A stretch of DNA of 64,000 nucleotides from Myxococcales bacterium (GCA_002721815.1 PBLQ01000037.1:1-64000), one strand, 5' to 3'. Shown: positions 23,882 to 33,396, counted from the first letter of the stretch. Translations and numbers: made by a program. The notes: generated by a model from the sequence alone, not told the origin.

Positions 23882-24918
23882 TGCAGCACCTCTTCAGGCA
23901 GAGGACGCGCAGCCAAATACTCAAACCAGTGTTCGTTGTATTGGGGCTGCCATCGATGCTTCACACCATTGATGCGATGGTAAAACAAATCATCCTCTCC
24001 CCCCCCCAATCCTTCGAGAATGGTCACGATATAATCGGAAGCTCCTACCGAAACGTCAGGGTCGGCCGCCCCGTGGAGGATGTACATGGGCACGACCCGT
24101 CCCGTATAGGCATTCATCCTGGCATCGTAGCCAAACTCGGTGAACCCCGCCTGGGGTGCCGCACCCGCGAAAATATGGGGCAACTCCAAGGCGGCGATCA
24201 CGCTCATGGCACCGCCCCTGGAATGGCCCACAGCAAAAACACGTCGACGGTCCACGTTGTACAGGTCTGAAATGGTTTCGACCAACTGCTCCAGAAACAT
24301 TAAATCAGGGTTACTGTTCGGAGCGTTCACCCAATCCCAATCTGTCCACCAAGCCCACTTGAACTCATACTGACTGGCCAAGCCTGCACAGTGCCCCCAC
24401 AGGTCTCGCCATTCTTGCTCGGCGTACACCACGATGGCCCCCTGCTGCTCCGCCGTTCGTGGCAGATGGGTGTAATTTTCAAGTTCATAAATCGAAACAC
24501 GGTGCCCAGGCATCATCACCACCAAAGGTGCGGGCTGTGTAGGGTCGTAGTTGCTGGGAACGTATAGCCGGTAATGACGCGGGACCGGGGTACTGCTGTT
24601 ACACCCCGATGGAATCATTAACATGCCATCCACCACCCCAACCTGGGTGGAAGTGCCGCCGGATCCGACCGCATCCGCGTACCGTGGCTCTCCTGAAACA
24701 CTGCCAGCACGCTCAAAACAGGCGGCCTCAAAAAGGTGGGTATCCACACCGGCCGCACAAGCTTCATCGCAATCCGTGGTATCGGTGCCCAAGGCGCAGT
24801 TGGCTGGTTCATCACACGTGCCATTGAGCGCATACTCACAACTGTCGATGGTCTCTTCGCAGCCTTCACAGCCGGCCCCCACCAAAAGGGCCAAAACCAA
24901 CACTCCGCGTAAACCCAT
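23878..24918 (-). CDS. Lipoprotein alpha/beta hydrolase (feruloyl esterase/PHB depolymerase-like)
   Basis: 346 residues from the ATG at 24918, 6 nt after GGAG. A type II signal peptide ends LLVGAGC. A short Cys-rich segment (20-60) with CEYALNGTC and CALGTDTTDC precedes the hydrolase. The esterase core has RHYRLYVPSNYD, LVVMMPGH, the nucleophile elbow GHSRGG near 223, ILHGAADPDVSV with the likely catalytic Asp, and a late GVKHRWQ with the His. It resembles the LpqC/feruloyl esterase/PHB depolymerase group, which cleaves esters outside the cytoplasm. The substrate cannot be read from sequence. It is the first gene of a two-gene unit with the FGE-fold protein. Confidence 0.8.
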   Translation of the reverse strand: MGLRGVLVLALLVGAGCEGCEETIDSCEYALNGTCDEPANCALGTDTTDCDEACAAGVDTHLFEAACFERAGSVSGEPRYADAVGSGGTSTQVGVVDGMLMIPSGCNSSTPVPRHYRLYVPSNYDPTQPAPLVVMMPGHRVSIYELENYTHLPRTAEQQGAIVVYAEQEWRDLWGHCAGLASQYEFKWAWWTDWDWVNAPNSNPDLMFLEQLVETISDLYNVDRRRVFAVGHSRGGAMSVIAALELPHIFAGAAPQAGFTEFGYDARMNAYTGRVVPMYILHGAADPDVSVGASDYIVTILEGLGGGEDDLFYHRINGVKHRWQPQYNEHWFEYLAARPLPEEVLQ

Positions 24919-25013
24919 ATTCATCTCCAAAAGGCAAAAAGGTTTGGAATCGAAAGTTATACTTGCTTGCAACCACCCTGGCAAATGGTCATAATCCATA
25001 ACGGAGGCCCAAT

Positions 25014-25373
25014 ATGACCCTAATTCTACTCCTGTTCTTCACTGCTTTCATCCTGATCGTGGCGCCCTTTTTGGCCGCCAAAACCATGGGCATCAAGGTG
25101 ACCTTGGGGCAAGCGTCCCTGGTGGGCATTTTGTCATTCGGCTTCATGCAGGTCATTGGCCTGATTTTGGGTAATTTGGGCCCCTTTGGCGGCATTTTGT
25201 CTTTCATGCTGGGACTCGCGGCTTGGTTTCAAGTCATTCGGGTCATTCACAATACTGACACCGCCAAGACCATGGTCTTCATGTTTTGGCAGGTCTTCTT
25301 CATGCTTTTGCTGATTTCCCTGGCGAATATGCTGGCCCCAGCAGATCTGAGCTACACCTTTTTCTTGCCCTAA
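25014..25373 (+). CDS. Small integral membrane protein, unknown
   Basis: 119 residues, ATG after GGAGGCCCAAT. Four hydrophobic helices (about 2-22, 34-55, 58-75, 86-106) cover nearly the whole chain, with few charges; it is an inner-membrane protein by appearance. I recognise no family. Its stop and the next start share one base (TAATG), so it is translationally coupled to a lipoprotein gene, and the two may form an envelope pair. Confidence 0.65.
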   Translation: MTLILLLFFTAFILIVAPFLAAKTMGIKVTLGQASLVGILSFGFMQVIGLILGNLGPFGGILSFMLGLAAWFQVIRVIHNTDTAKTMVFMFWQVFFMLLLISLANMLAPADLSYTFFLP

Positions 25374-25990
25374 TGTCCCATTGTTCGCTCCCATATCGGC
25401 TCGGCATGGCCGCACTGATTTTAGGACTGGCCGCTGGGTGCTCCTATCGCAAACCCCCCAGGGCCTATAGCAACGAAAATCTACAAGCCAGTGAAAGCCT
25501 GCGCCTTAGCCTGTCACAAATGACCCAGACCCTGGGCGAACCTCTTCCCGCGGCAGATCCAAAAGACCGCCTCGGGGTGGAAGACCTGCCTGGGCTCAGT
25601 CAGAGGGTCTTCGCACCTCAAAGCCCAGTGTTGGCGAAAGCACTGACAAGAAGCCGTCTGACCGCGTGGAAAGACAAGGTGCACACCATCGAAGTGACCT
25701 TTCCTGAAGGGTGTTCCATGCGCTGTGCCGGCCTTTTCTTCTCTACCTTTAACGAGTGGCTGGCAGCACCACCCCCTCAACAACAGGGGGGCGCACAAAC
25801 CCAGACAGTCCAGCAAGACACCGTCCAGTTCACTTTTGAGTGGTACCCCGAGAAAACCGAAATCACGCGACTTTTAATCCAATGCCAACCCCTCTATGCT
25901 GCGGCTCACCACCGCCCCTCCCGGTTACCTGGTGTGGGGCAAAGCATTGAGGTGGAACGACTGCCCCGATGCCGGCCCTTGCTGCCTTAG
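25373..25990 (+). CDS. Lipoprotein, unknown
   Basis: 205 residues. The start at 25373 overlaps the previous stop by one base and opens a type II signal peptide ending LGLAAGC. The mature part has a helical, Ser/Leu-rich first half and a second half with paired cysteines (GCSMRCAG) and a Gln-rich stretch. The C-terminus is Arg/Pro-rich and may fold poorly. No family recognised. It is followed 43 bp later by the nucleotidase gene in the same direction. Confidence 0.6.
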   Translation: MSHCSLPYRLGMAALILGLAAGCSYRKPPRAYSNENLQASESLRLSLSQMTQTLGEPLPAADPKDRLGVEDLPGLSQRVFAPQSPVLAKALTRSRLTAWKDKVHTIEVTFPEGCSMRCAGLFFSTFNEWLAAPPPQQQGGAQTQTVQQDTVQFTFEWYPEKTEITRLLIQCQPLYAAAHHRPSRLPGVGQSIEVERLPRCRPLLP

Positions 25991-26033
25991 CCAGGACCCG
26001 CGCCAACAGGAGACCCTTTTGCCCAAAGAGCCC

Positions 26034-27701
26034 ATGAACAAACCCACTTTCAGTGGCCCTAACGAAGCCTTACTCAGAAAAATGGGTGGCGACACCAAGC
26101 ATCTGCTCGATCCAGCCAGGGGCGTGTACACCAATCGAGACCTCAACCTACAAACGATTTCGCACATTGGTTTTGATATGGATTACACCTTGGCCATCTA
26201 TAAAAAACTGCCCATGGAACAGCTCCAATACGACCTCACGGTGGAACGGCTCATCAACGCCCACCATTATCCCGAAAGCATCCGTGAACTCCAATACGAC
26301 CCGAGCTTTATTATTCGCGGTCTCTTAGTGGACAAACACACCGGACATTTGATCAAAATCAACAGCCACAACCAGGTGTGGCGGGCCAGCTTCGGTCGAC
26401 GACAGGTGCTCATTGAAGATATCCAAGCCCATTACCAAAACGAAAAAATTCGTTTGGGCGACCCCCGCTACGCGTCTTTGGATACACTTTTTGCCATGCC
26501 TGAGGCCTGTCTTTTTGCCAATTTGGTCGATTTCTTCCAAGACCGTTTGTTGCGAGGCTCCAATCTAAAACCCTTGCAAATCACAAAAAGTGACAGTCCC
26601 TGCCAAGCAGTGGGGTTTGATACCGAGAAGCTTTTTAACGATGTGCGCGAGTCCATCGATGCCATTCACCGTGATGGTTCCTTGAAAGCCATTATTACGG
26701 CGGACATCACCACCTACATCGAAGACGACCCCGATTTGCCTTTGATGCTTCACAAGTTCCGTTCGTCTGGCAAAAAACTTTTTCTCATGACCAATTCTTA
26801 CTGGGCCTACACCCGAGAGGTCATGAAATACCTTTTGGACAACAAGCTACAAGCCTACCCCGACTGGCAGAGCTATTTCGATACCGTGATCGTGGGCAGC
26901 AAAAAACCTGCATTTTTCAGTGACCGCAGACCCTTCCTACAGCTCGACACCACCGCGCCCGGCGACGGGACCCCACTGGAAGAGACCGTCACCCAACTCG
27001 AACGCGGCCAAATCTATCAGGGGGGCAACATTCGAGATTTCGAAGACATGACCGGCATTCAAGGCACCGAAGTACTTTACGTGGGCGATCATATTTACGG
27101 AGACATTCTGCGTTCCAAAAAAGACTCTTTGTGGCGCACCTGCCTGATCGTGGAAGAACTTGAGCAAGAGATACACGGTGTATTGCGGTGGGCTTTCGAC
27201 GTGGAAAAACTATCTGCCCTCGACAGCGAGCGCCAAGAAACGGACAGCGCCATCGGTCGTCATCGCGCGCTCTTGGCCCGCATGGAAAACCTGAGTACCA
27301 ACCCCGATTTCAACCAAAAAGGCAGCACCGCCCTCACCCAAGAAGAAACCGAAGAGCTGGCCAAAACCATCAAGAATTTTAACTTTGAAATCGATCACGC
27401 CAAAAGGTATCTCAAGTACCTCGATCGCATGCTCGCCACGCACACAGATGAGCTTGAACGTCGGTTCAACCCATATTGGGGGCGTTTGCTCAAAGAACAC
27501 AACGAACTGAGTCGGTTTGGGGCGCAAGTGGCGTGGTACGCCTGCACCTACACCTCTCGGGCATCGAATTTTTTGCGTTTCAGCCCGGTCCACCGTTTTA
27601 AAGCCACGCGAGATACCATGAACCACGACGCATTTTTGTCTGAGACACTGAGCATGCGGCAAGTGCGCCAAAGCAGCGGTACCATTCCGCCATTGATGTA
27701 A
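26034..27701 (+). CDS. HAD superfamily cytosolic 5'-nucleotidase (HAD-IG type, cN-II-like)
   Basis: 555 residues, ATG at 26034 preceded by AAAGAG. The HAD motifs are in order: FDMDYTLA near 47-54 (nucleophile and acid/base Asp), a FLMTNSYW segment (motif II) near 245, and YVGDHIYGDI near 345 (motif IV). A long C-terminal helical region with NFNFEIDHAKRYLKYLDRM follows. The length and the VERLINAHHYPESI insertion fit the HAD-IG 5'-nucleotidase family related to cN-II, which removes phosphate from nucleoside monophosphates, often purine. It converges with the sigma factor gene. Confidence 0.85.
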   Translation: MNKPTFSGPNEALLRKMGGDTKHLLDPARGVYTNRDLNLQTISHIGFDMDYTLAIYKKLPMEQLQYDLTVERLINAHHYPESIRELQYDPSFIIRGLLVDKHTGHLIKINSHNQVWRASFGRRQVLIEDIQAHYQNEKIRLGDPRYASLDTLFAMPEACLFANLVDFFQDRLLRGSNLKPLQITKSDSPCQAVGFDTEKLFNDVRESIDAIHRDGSLKAIITADITTYIEDDPDLPLMLHKFRSSGKKLFLMTNSYWAYTREVMKYLLDNKLQAYPDWQSYFDTVIVGSKKPAFFSDRRPFLQLDTTAPGDGTPLEETVTQLERGQIYQGGNIRDFEDMTGIQGTEVLYVGDHIYGDILRSKKDSLWRTCLIVEELEQEIHGVLRWAFDVEKLSALDSERQETDSAIGRHRALLARMENLSTNPDFNQKGSTALTQEETEELAKTIKNFNFEIDHAKRYLKYLDRMLATHTDELERRFNPYWGRLLKEHNELSRFGAQVAWYACTYTSRASNFLRFSPVHRFKATRDTMNHDAFLSETLSMRQVRQSSGTIPPLM

Positions 27702-27707
27702 AAACGG

Positions 27708-29090
27708 CTACAACAAGTTGATGGCAAAGCCCTGCTGGGCCACAAATTTACGTGCACACAAACGCTTGAGCTTTCGCAAACCTTGAACTTGAATTTGCCG
27801 GACGCGTTCTCGGCTGAGGTTATAACTTTGACCGATTTCTTCGAGGGTTTCGGTTTCGTAAGCAAAACCAAACCGGCGAATAATAATGTCACGCTCCATG
27901 GGCGCCAGCTTTTGCAATACGGATCTTAACTTACGAGCGATTTCTTTGTCCGAGACCAACTCGTCTGGCACTTTTTGATCAGGGTCCGCCAAGGTTTCTT
28001 TGAGGGTTCGATCGTCTTGGGTCACCCGATCTTCGAGGCTGGCGGGTTCACGAGGCACCAGGCCCTTGAGTTCCATGACTTTGGCCGGTTTCACGCCCAT
28101 GGCCTTGGCCAGCGCTTCGTTCGTCGGCTCACATCCATTCTCTTGTCGAAAAGCAACGATGAACTTGGCCATTTCTCGCCTGGAATCAAAAATGTGCACG
28201 GGCAAACGGATTTGTGTGCCCTTATTCATGATGGCCCGTTCGATAGATTGGCGAATCCACCAATGCGCGTAAGTGGAGAAACGAAACCCCCGCGCAGGGT
28301 CGAAACAGTGAATGCTTTTCAACAAGCCCAAATTGCCCTCTTGAATCAAATCGATCAAAGGCATCTGGTGGTGGTGAAAACGTCTCGCCACTGAGACCAC
28401 CAACCGCAAGTTACTTTTTACAAACCGGTTACGAATGCGCATGGCTTTTTTATGGTGGGTCAAAGTCGCTTTGAGTGTTTTGGTGTTTTGGCGTTGGAGC
28501 CGAATGGCCCGCTGTCGCCGCTGAGCAGCTGTCTCGCCTTTAATGGGGGTGATGGCAACGTTGGAAAGCATTTCGATCATCTCGTTGATCAAGGCCTGCT
28601 CTTCATCGATGTCACGTAAAACGCCAGCCATGGTCTTGATGTCTTTACCCTGCAGTTGGGCCGCTCTTTTGCCAAAACCTTCATTGCGATTGCGTTTGTT
28701 CCGTTTGTAAATGCGCTGCAAACAATCCATTTCACGGAACCGGGACCATCCCTGCATGGGATGCTCTTGCAACACATCCACCACCTTTGGGTCCGTCAGC
28801 AGACAAATCCAAGCTTCTTCCTCGGCTTGTCTAAACTGACGGGCCATCTCACGTTCTTCTTCGCCCGTGAGCAAAGGCAAATGACTGAGGCGGGACAGAT
28901 AGTCTGCCAAAACCGCCTCTCCAGCCGAGCGCTCCCGGCTGGCCTTCGAGCCATAACTTTTCTTAGCGGTCGGCTGAGTTTGGGATTCGTCTTTGGTTTC
29001 GCTAGCGCTGGACGATCTGGTCTCGTGTCCGTCTGGACGCCAGTTCTCTTTTTTATCGGTATCAAAAAGCGTTGCCACTTGGATGCTCAT
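27708..29090 (-). CDS. Group 2 sigma-70 family RNA polymerase sigma factor
   Basis: 460 residues. A basic, Ser-rich N-terminus (1-60) precedes region 1.2 (ADYLSRLSHLPLLTGEEEREMA). Region 2 is typical: VKSNLRLVVSVARRFHHHQMPLIDLIQEGNLGL and FSTYAHWWIRQSIERAI, which contacts the -10 element. Region 3 and region 4 (LEEIGQSYNLSRERVRQIQ) follow. A charged helical insert (about 90-170) separates regions 1.2 and 2. Region 1.1 and the long non-conserved domain of primary RpoD are absent, so I read it as an alternative, group 2 factor like the SigB/SigC type of Myxococcus. The primary sigma factor is not in this window. Confidence 0.85.
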   Translation of the reverse strand: MSIQVATLFDTDKKENWRPDGHETRSSSASETKDESQTQPTAKKSYGSKASRERSAGEAVLADYLSRLSHLPLLTGEEEREMARQFRQAEEEAWICLLTDPKVVDVLQEHPMQGWSRFREMDCLQRIYKRNKRNRNEGFGKRAAQLQGKDIKTMAGVLRDIDEEQALINEMIEMLSNVAITPIKGETAAQRRQRAIRLQRQNTKTLKATLTHHKKAMRIRNRFVKSNLRLVVSVARRFHHHQMPLIDLIQEGNLGLLKSIHCFDPARGFRFSTYAHWWIRQSIERAIMNKGTQIRLPVHIFDSRREMAKFIVAFRQENGCEPTNEALAKAMGVKPAKVMELKGLVPREPASLEDRVTQDDRTLKETLADPDQKVPDELVSDKEIARKLRSVLQKLAPMERDIIIRRFGFAYETETLEEIGQSYNLSRERVRQIQVQGLRKLKRLCARKFVAQQGFAINLL

Positions 29091-29480
29091 AAATAAATCC
29101 TCTCAGCCTTCTTGCCTTTAGGTACTTCCAGATCTGTGCCAGATGCGTTGGGCATGAGGTCCCCCTTTTGACCGACCCAAATCCCGCTACAAAACGGGGG
29201 TTCTGAACGGTTTGAGGGGCATTCAGGAGAATTTCCCCCCAACCATTGAGGTCTCTCCATCCCTTTAGAAAACAGCTCACTACAGGAACAACCAAATGTG
29301 ATTTCTAGGTAATTTCTGCACAGACCTAAGGCTGCGTGCGCCGAAATCATTCAGAAAGACTGCCCAAAGCATCCATTTTGAAAGGTGTGACAAAAGGTGA
29401 CAGTTTGACCGACTTACGGAATTCACTGTGACGCGAATGTCATGATCTGCGAACTCGGGCCATCGCCATTTCAGGGGTTA
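29091..29480. other. 390-bp gap upstream of the sigma factor gene
   Basis: No gene is supported here. It is the 5' region of the leftward sigma gene and lies just after the leftward truD gene. It contains the close repeat GTGACAAAAGGTGACA (about 29387-29402) and several G- and C-runs that could pair, but I cannot name a promoter, riboswitch or terminator with confidence. Confidence 0.4.
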
Positions 29481-30608
29481 TCATGGGGCTGAAAGGTCTG
29501 CCTTTGCGAAGTCTTCGATTTGGCCGGGAAACAGATGGTCCAAAACCACGGTGGCATAACTCCCCTTGGGCAGGCCAAATTCAAGCAGCAGCCCATCGGT
29601 CACATCCGTCCAAGAAGGGTCGATGAGAGGCACCATGGCGGGCCGCCGGGCACCATGGCTGAGCACTGAGGTCTGGGTCAACCACGCCTCTTGGAGCCCC
29701 ATTTGGGTCCAAACATCCGATTCGAAACGCTGGGCTTCATCGGTCGCAGCCATGGATTTGGGCCCCAGTAAAGGTCCTGCAACGGTAATGGCGCCCGATG
29801 CAATGCGCTCTTGGGTGTCCGCCTCGTTCTCTAAGGGAAAAGGGCGCAGACCAAAGGGCAAACCCAAGAGGATATCTCCGGACAATGCCTGAGGCAGCGC
29901 TTGTTGGGCAATCCGTTGGCCCAACCACTGGTTAAAACAAATGGATTGAAACACGGACTCCAAAAATTTCTCTTTGTTGCTGCGTGCCCTTTTACCGCGC
30001 TTTAAGAACGCCACTACCTTTTCAAGATTGCCCTGTCCGTACCCAAAGCGTTGGTGACCAAAAAAGTTAGGAATGCCCTGGGACACGGCGCGCTTCCAGC
30101 GTGCTTTACAGCCCTCGGGGTCGCTGACTTCCCCTCTTAAAAGCACTCGAAAACGGTTCTGGGTGAGCTGACCCAATCGCAACTTTTTGTTGTTGCGCAC
30201 CACTTCCAGCAGGCGCACGCCATCGATGCCGAGGTCAGAAGGGTCTTCTGCTCCCCAATGCTGGGCTGGCAGACTGACCCATTGGCGCGTCACACCCCGT
30301 TGGTCTTTTCGCCCTGCGAATCCAATATTTTTTTTAGAGATACCCCAACGTTCGCTGATGCGTTGCACCAAATGGTTCGTGGACAATCCTTGCTTTTCGA
30401 CAAAACAAAAAAGATGGTGGCCTTGTGCGGCGGGAACGAACGCCAACTGTTCTTCCACTTGAAAATCTTCTAGACATTCTCGAAACCGAAGCGAGCTTCG
30501 CAAAGCAGAATGCCCTTCGGATTCCAATAATGATGTTTGGGGGACTACGTGGGCTTGACGAAGCCAGTCCACAAAAGGCTGAAGGCTATGAGACGTCGCC
30601 ACCTTCAC
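29481..30608 (-). CDS. truD: tRNA pseudouridine(13) synthase TruD
   Basis: 375 residues, in the usual range of bacterial TruD (about 350). It converts U13 of tRNA-Glu and some other tRNAs to pseudouridine. Family motifs are seen: an N-terminal ECLEDFQVEEQ, GFAGRKDQRGVTRQWVSL with the catalytic Asp at about 102, and the NFFGHQRFG block near 190 followed by the inserted TRUD domain. The ATG at 30608 lies within the end of the upstream phasin-like gene (23-bp overlap), so the two are coupled. Confidence 0.92.
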   Translation of the reverse strand: MKVATSHSLQPFVDWLRQAHVVPQTSLLESEGHSALRSSLRFRECLEDFQVEEQLAFVPAAQGHHLFCFVEKQGLSTNHLVQRISERWGISKKNIGFAGRKDQRGVTRQWVSLPAQHWGAEDPSDLGIDGVRLLEVVRNNKKLRLGQLTQNRFRVLLRGEVSDPEGCKARWKRAVSQGIPNFFGHQRFGYGQGNLEKVVAFLKRGKRARSNKEKFLESVFQSICFNQWLGQRIAQQALPQALSGDILLGLPFGLRPFPLENEADTQERIASGAITVAGPLLGPKSMAATDEAQRFESDVWTQMGLQEAWLTQTSVLSHGARRPAMVPLIDPSWTDVTDGLLLEFGLPKGSYATVVLDHLFPGQIEDFAKADLSAP

Positions 30609-30981
30609 GCTCAGACTCCTCTAGGGCAATAATCCGTTTTTCGGCCGCAATAATGCGTTTGCGCAAATCCCGAATTTCGTCATCGGTTGGAATGATCAAA
30701 CGAGACGTGGCGTTTTTCACGCTTTCTTCCACGCGTTTTTCCAGTTCGAGTCTGTTCTTTTCGATATTCTTCTTGGCGTAGTTGAGCACCTGCTTGGCGT
30801 CCTCTTTGGTCACGGTACCCAGGGCCTCTAAACGCCCCAAGAGGGTTCGGGTCTCCCCTTCTTCCACCGCATATTCGCCCACACTCAGCTTCCAAGCCTC
30901 GCGAATACGCCCCAAGAAGGCCTTGTCACTTTTTCCAGTGGCCTTCTTTTTCTTGCTGTTTTTTTTCTGATCTGTGCTCAT
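30586..30981 (-). CDS. Phasin-like (PhaI/PhaF-type) coiled-coil protein
   Basis: 131 residues from the ATG at 30981. A short Lys/Ser tract (1-20) precedes long amphipathic helices (24-131): an AWKLSVGEYAVEEGETRTLLGRL segment like the phasin core, then charged coiled coil with EKRVEES and LRKRIIAAEKRI heptads. Phasins of this kind coat polyhydroxyalkanoate granules. No PHA synthase is in the window, so granule binding is inferred. Its upstream neighbour (31066-31695) looks like the matching PhaF-type partner with a histone-like tail. Confidence 0.6.
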   Translation of the reverse strand: MSTDQKKNSKKKKATGKSDKAFLGRIREAWKLSVGEYAVEEGETRTLLGRLEALGTVTKEDAKQVLNYAKKNIEKNRLELEKRVEESVKNATSRLIIPTDDEIRDLRKRIIAAEKRIIALEESEREGGDVS

Positions 30982-31065
30982 GAACGGTATCCAAAAAAAC
31001 TCCGAGTCCACTCTAAAAGGCTCTAGACCTCGGTGCAAGTGAACCCGGAGGTGCATGCCCCATTT

Positions 31066-31695
31066 CTATTTACGAGAACGGGTCTTGCTTGCTTTTTTCT
31101 TCGTTGCCGGCTTTTTCTTACTGGCGGTTTTCTTTTTACCAGCGGCTTTTTTCTTGGTGGCCGCCTTCTTTTTACCAGTGGTTTTTTTCTTGGCAGCGGT
31201 TTTCTTTTTGCTGGCCGTTGTCTTCTTAGAAGCTGCCTTCTTACGGGCCGGCTTTCTCGTGGTTTTGCGATTTGTCGAGGTGCGCTTTGATTTGGAAACG
31301 GTTTTCAGTGCTTTTTCTTTACGAACCAAACCCAAGCGGTCCAAAACAAGGTCCAGCTCTCCCACCAAGCGCTCGGGCAGCTCGCCTAAGGTTTCCACCG
31401 CGGGCATTTGCAAAACGCCAGAAACAAAGTGGCTCAAGCGTTTTTGAGCGTCATCGCGAAGGTCCTTTTCAGCCCCCTTCACTTTTCTTTTGAGACTTTT
31501 GGCTTGCTGGCGCAGGTCAGAAACCGCGCCGTTCAGCTCTTGGTTTTTGTCGTTGGCCCAGTTCTGGGCTCTATCTTGGGCTTCTTCCAACACATCCACT
31601 GCGTGACCAACGAACGCTAACTGCTCTAATTGACCTAAAATTCTGTTTTTTCCTGCAGCATTTTTACCTGCCTTGCTTGACCTTTTACGCGCCAT
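31066..31695 (-). CDS. Phasin-like protein with histone H1-like Lys/Ala-rich tail
   Basis: 209 residues from the ATG at 31695, preceded by GGGAGGAA. Residues 1-115 form charged helices (VDVLEEAQDRAQNWANDK, LRQQAKSLKRKVKGAEKDL). Residues about 125-209 are an Arg/Lys/Ala/Thr repeat of KKxxxKKK units, like eukaryotic H1 or bacterial PhaF/AlgP tails, which bind DNA. PhaF of Pseudomonas couples PHA granules to the nucleoid. An alternative is a nucleoid protein without any granule role. The repeats make the tail prone to length change. Confidence 0.65.
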   Translation of the reverse strand: MARKRSSKAGKNAAGKNRILGQLEQLAFVGHAVDVLEEAQDRAQNWANDKNQELNGAVSDLRQQAKSLKRKVKGAEKDLRDDAQKRLSHFVSGVLQMPAVETLGELPERLVGELDLVLDRLGLVRKEKALKTVSKSKRTSTNRKTTRKPARKKAASKKTTASKKKTAAKKKTTGKKKAATKKKAAGKKKTASKKKPATKKKASKTRSRK

Positions 31696-31824
31696 GGTGA
31701 ATTCCTCCCTTTTCAAGTTGCCTTACATCTGTATTAGATAGGCACGTGACGCGTCGCGTCAACACCTAAAACCGGCTTTTTCGCACTTTTTTTGGGAAAA
31801 AGAATCTATCTGGAGATTTCTTAC

Positions 31825-32589
31825 ATGTTTTTCAAACATTTATCTTATGTCGGCCTCATCGCTTCCCTTTGCTTCTTTGGAACCCTGGGCTGTTCCAAGC
31901 CCACAGAGGCCAAAACCAACACACCTAAAAAAGCACAAGCCGAGAAAATCGCACAGAACAAGGTGCGCCCCCCACCCGGCAAGCCCCAAGCCGCCAAACC
32001 TGGAGCATCAGCCGGACCCGTCACCGCGGCAGACCTGGGCAAAAAGATGGGCCTCAAGCAGGGTGACAAGTTGCTCGCCAATTTTGAAACCAGCATGGGC
32101 ACCATCACCATTGAAATGTACTGGGAGCTCGTTCCCAATACCGTGGCTAATTTTGTCGACCTGGCCAAAGGGGAAAAAGAATGGCGCAGTCCCACCACCG
32201 GACAAATGGTTAAAAAGCCGCTTTATGATGGTACCATTTTTCATCGGGTGATTCCGAACTTCATGATTCAAGGGGGTGACCCCAAGGGCACGGGAAGTGG
32301 CGGTCCAGGTTTTGTGTTCGCGGATGAATTTCATCCCACCCTCCGTCACAACACACCGGGCATTCTATCCATGGCCAACCGAGGTCCAAACACCAATGGC
32401 TCGCAGTTCTTCATCACCGAAGGCCCCACCCCACACCTTGACCGACGACACAGCGTTTTTGGTAAAGTGGTCTCAGGTTTGCCCCTCGTTGGTCAGATCG
32501 CACGGGTGAAAACCAGCTCTCGCAACAAACCAGCCACCGATGTGGTTTTAAAGAAGGTGTCCTTCAAAACTGAAGCGGCAAAGAAATAA
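31825..32589 (+). CDS. Cyclophilin-type peptidyl-prolyl isomerase lipoprotein
   Basis: 254 residues from the ATG at 31825, preceded by TGGAG. A type II signal peptide ends FFGTLGC, followed by a Lys/Pro/Ala-rich linker (about 27-75). The cyclophilin domain (about 85-250) has [20 protein letters not shown] with the catalytic Arg, [17 protein letters not shown] and HSVFGKV. It should speed prolyl isomerisation of envelope proteins from a membrane anchor. It lies 9 bp before the lipid ABC transporter genes and may be cotranscribed. Confidence 0.92.
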   Translation: MFFKHLSYVGLIASLCFFGTLGCSKPTEAKTNTPKKAQAEKIAQNKVRPPPGKPQAAKPGASAGPVTAADLGKKMGLKQGDKLLANFETSMGTITIEMYWELVPNTVANFVDLAKGEKEWRSPTTGQMVKKPLYDGTIFHRVIPNFMIQGGDPKGTGSGGPGFVFADEFHPTLRHNTPGILSMANRGPNTNGSQFFITEGPTPHLDRRHSVFGKVVSGLPLVGQIARVKTSSRNKPATDVVLKKVSFKTEAAKK

Positions 32590-32598
32590 GGAAAGCCT

Positions 32599-33396
32599 TT
32601 GAAGGGTCTTTGGAGAACCATTGCCAACCTCGGACAAGGAGGCCTTCGTGGGCTTTCTTACCTGGGCGGGCTTTTGGTTTTCGCGCTGGAAGCACTTAGC
32701 ACATTCTGGCGCTATCCCGGATTCACCAACAGTCTGGCCTCCCAAACAGTTCTGATTTACCGACGCTGTTTGTTGCCCGTTACCTTTTTGCTCATGCCCC
32801 TTGGGGCCATGCTGGCCTTACAAGGTCTTCTGGTGGTGAAGGCTTTCGATCTGCACCGGCTTTTCTCCGCCCAGTTGATGAGCGCACTGGTCCGAGAGAT
32901 GGCGCCGGGCTTCTCCGCGTTGATGGTGGCCATGCAAGCCGGGGCCGGCCTGACCGCTGAGTTGGGCACCATGACGGTCAGGCAAGAAAACCTGGCCCTA
33001 AAGACCATGGGACTGAACCCCATCGGTTTCCTGGGAGGCCCCCGCATCTTGGCCATCATTTTGGCGACCCTGCTCCTGTGTCCCGTGGGGGTCATGGCAG
33101 GCGTGGCGGGTGCATTCATTTATGCGGTGCTTCTGGGTGGTTTTCCACTACAGCAATTCGTGATTCACATCGGCGACCTGATTCACTTTTCCGACCTTTG
33201 GATGGCAGAATTGAAATGCCTGGTCTTCGGTTTGCTCACCGGCATCATCTGTACCGAAGCAGGCTTAAAAAACACCATTCGCAGTGCCGCCCAAGTGGGT
33301 CATGCCGCCAACCAAGCAGTGGTTCGCTGCGTGGTTTTATTGGTGGTGGCCAATTATTTACTCAACACTGGCCTCTACGGCTTAAGGGGGGGCTGA
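32599..33396 (+). CDS. MlaE-type ABC transporter permease 1
   Basis: 265 residues from a TTG start with AAGGAAAG upstream. It is a hydrophobic protein of about five or six helices with the MlaE pattern: an amphipathic N-terminal helix (GGLRGLSYLGG), MSALVREMAPGFSALMVAMQAGAGLTAELGTM, LKTMGLNPIGFLGGPRILA and EAGLKNTIRSAAQVG. MlaE proteins form the membrane core that moves phospholipids between the inner and outer membranes. The stop overlaps the next start (TGATG), coupling it to a second, different permease. Confidence 0.85.
   Translation: MKGLWRTIANLGQGGLRGLSYLGGLLVFALEALSTFWRYPGFTNSLASQTVLIYRRCLLPVTFLLMPLGAMLALQGLLVVKAFDLHRLFSAQLMSALVREMAPGFSALMVAMQAGAGLTAELGTMTVRQENLALKTMGLNPIGFLGGPRILAIILATLLLCPVGVMAGVAGAFIYAVLLGGFPLQQFVIHIGDLIHFSDLWMAELKCLVFGLLTGIICTEAGLKNTIRSAAQVGHAANQAVVRCVVLLVVANYLLNTGLYGLRGG

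Noticed and set aside
31066-31300. Tandem repeat as a possible mobile or CRISPR repeat
   Set aside because: The repetition is codon-level Lys/Ala/Thr repetition within a reading frame, without unique spacers.
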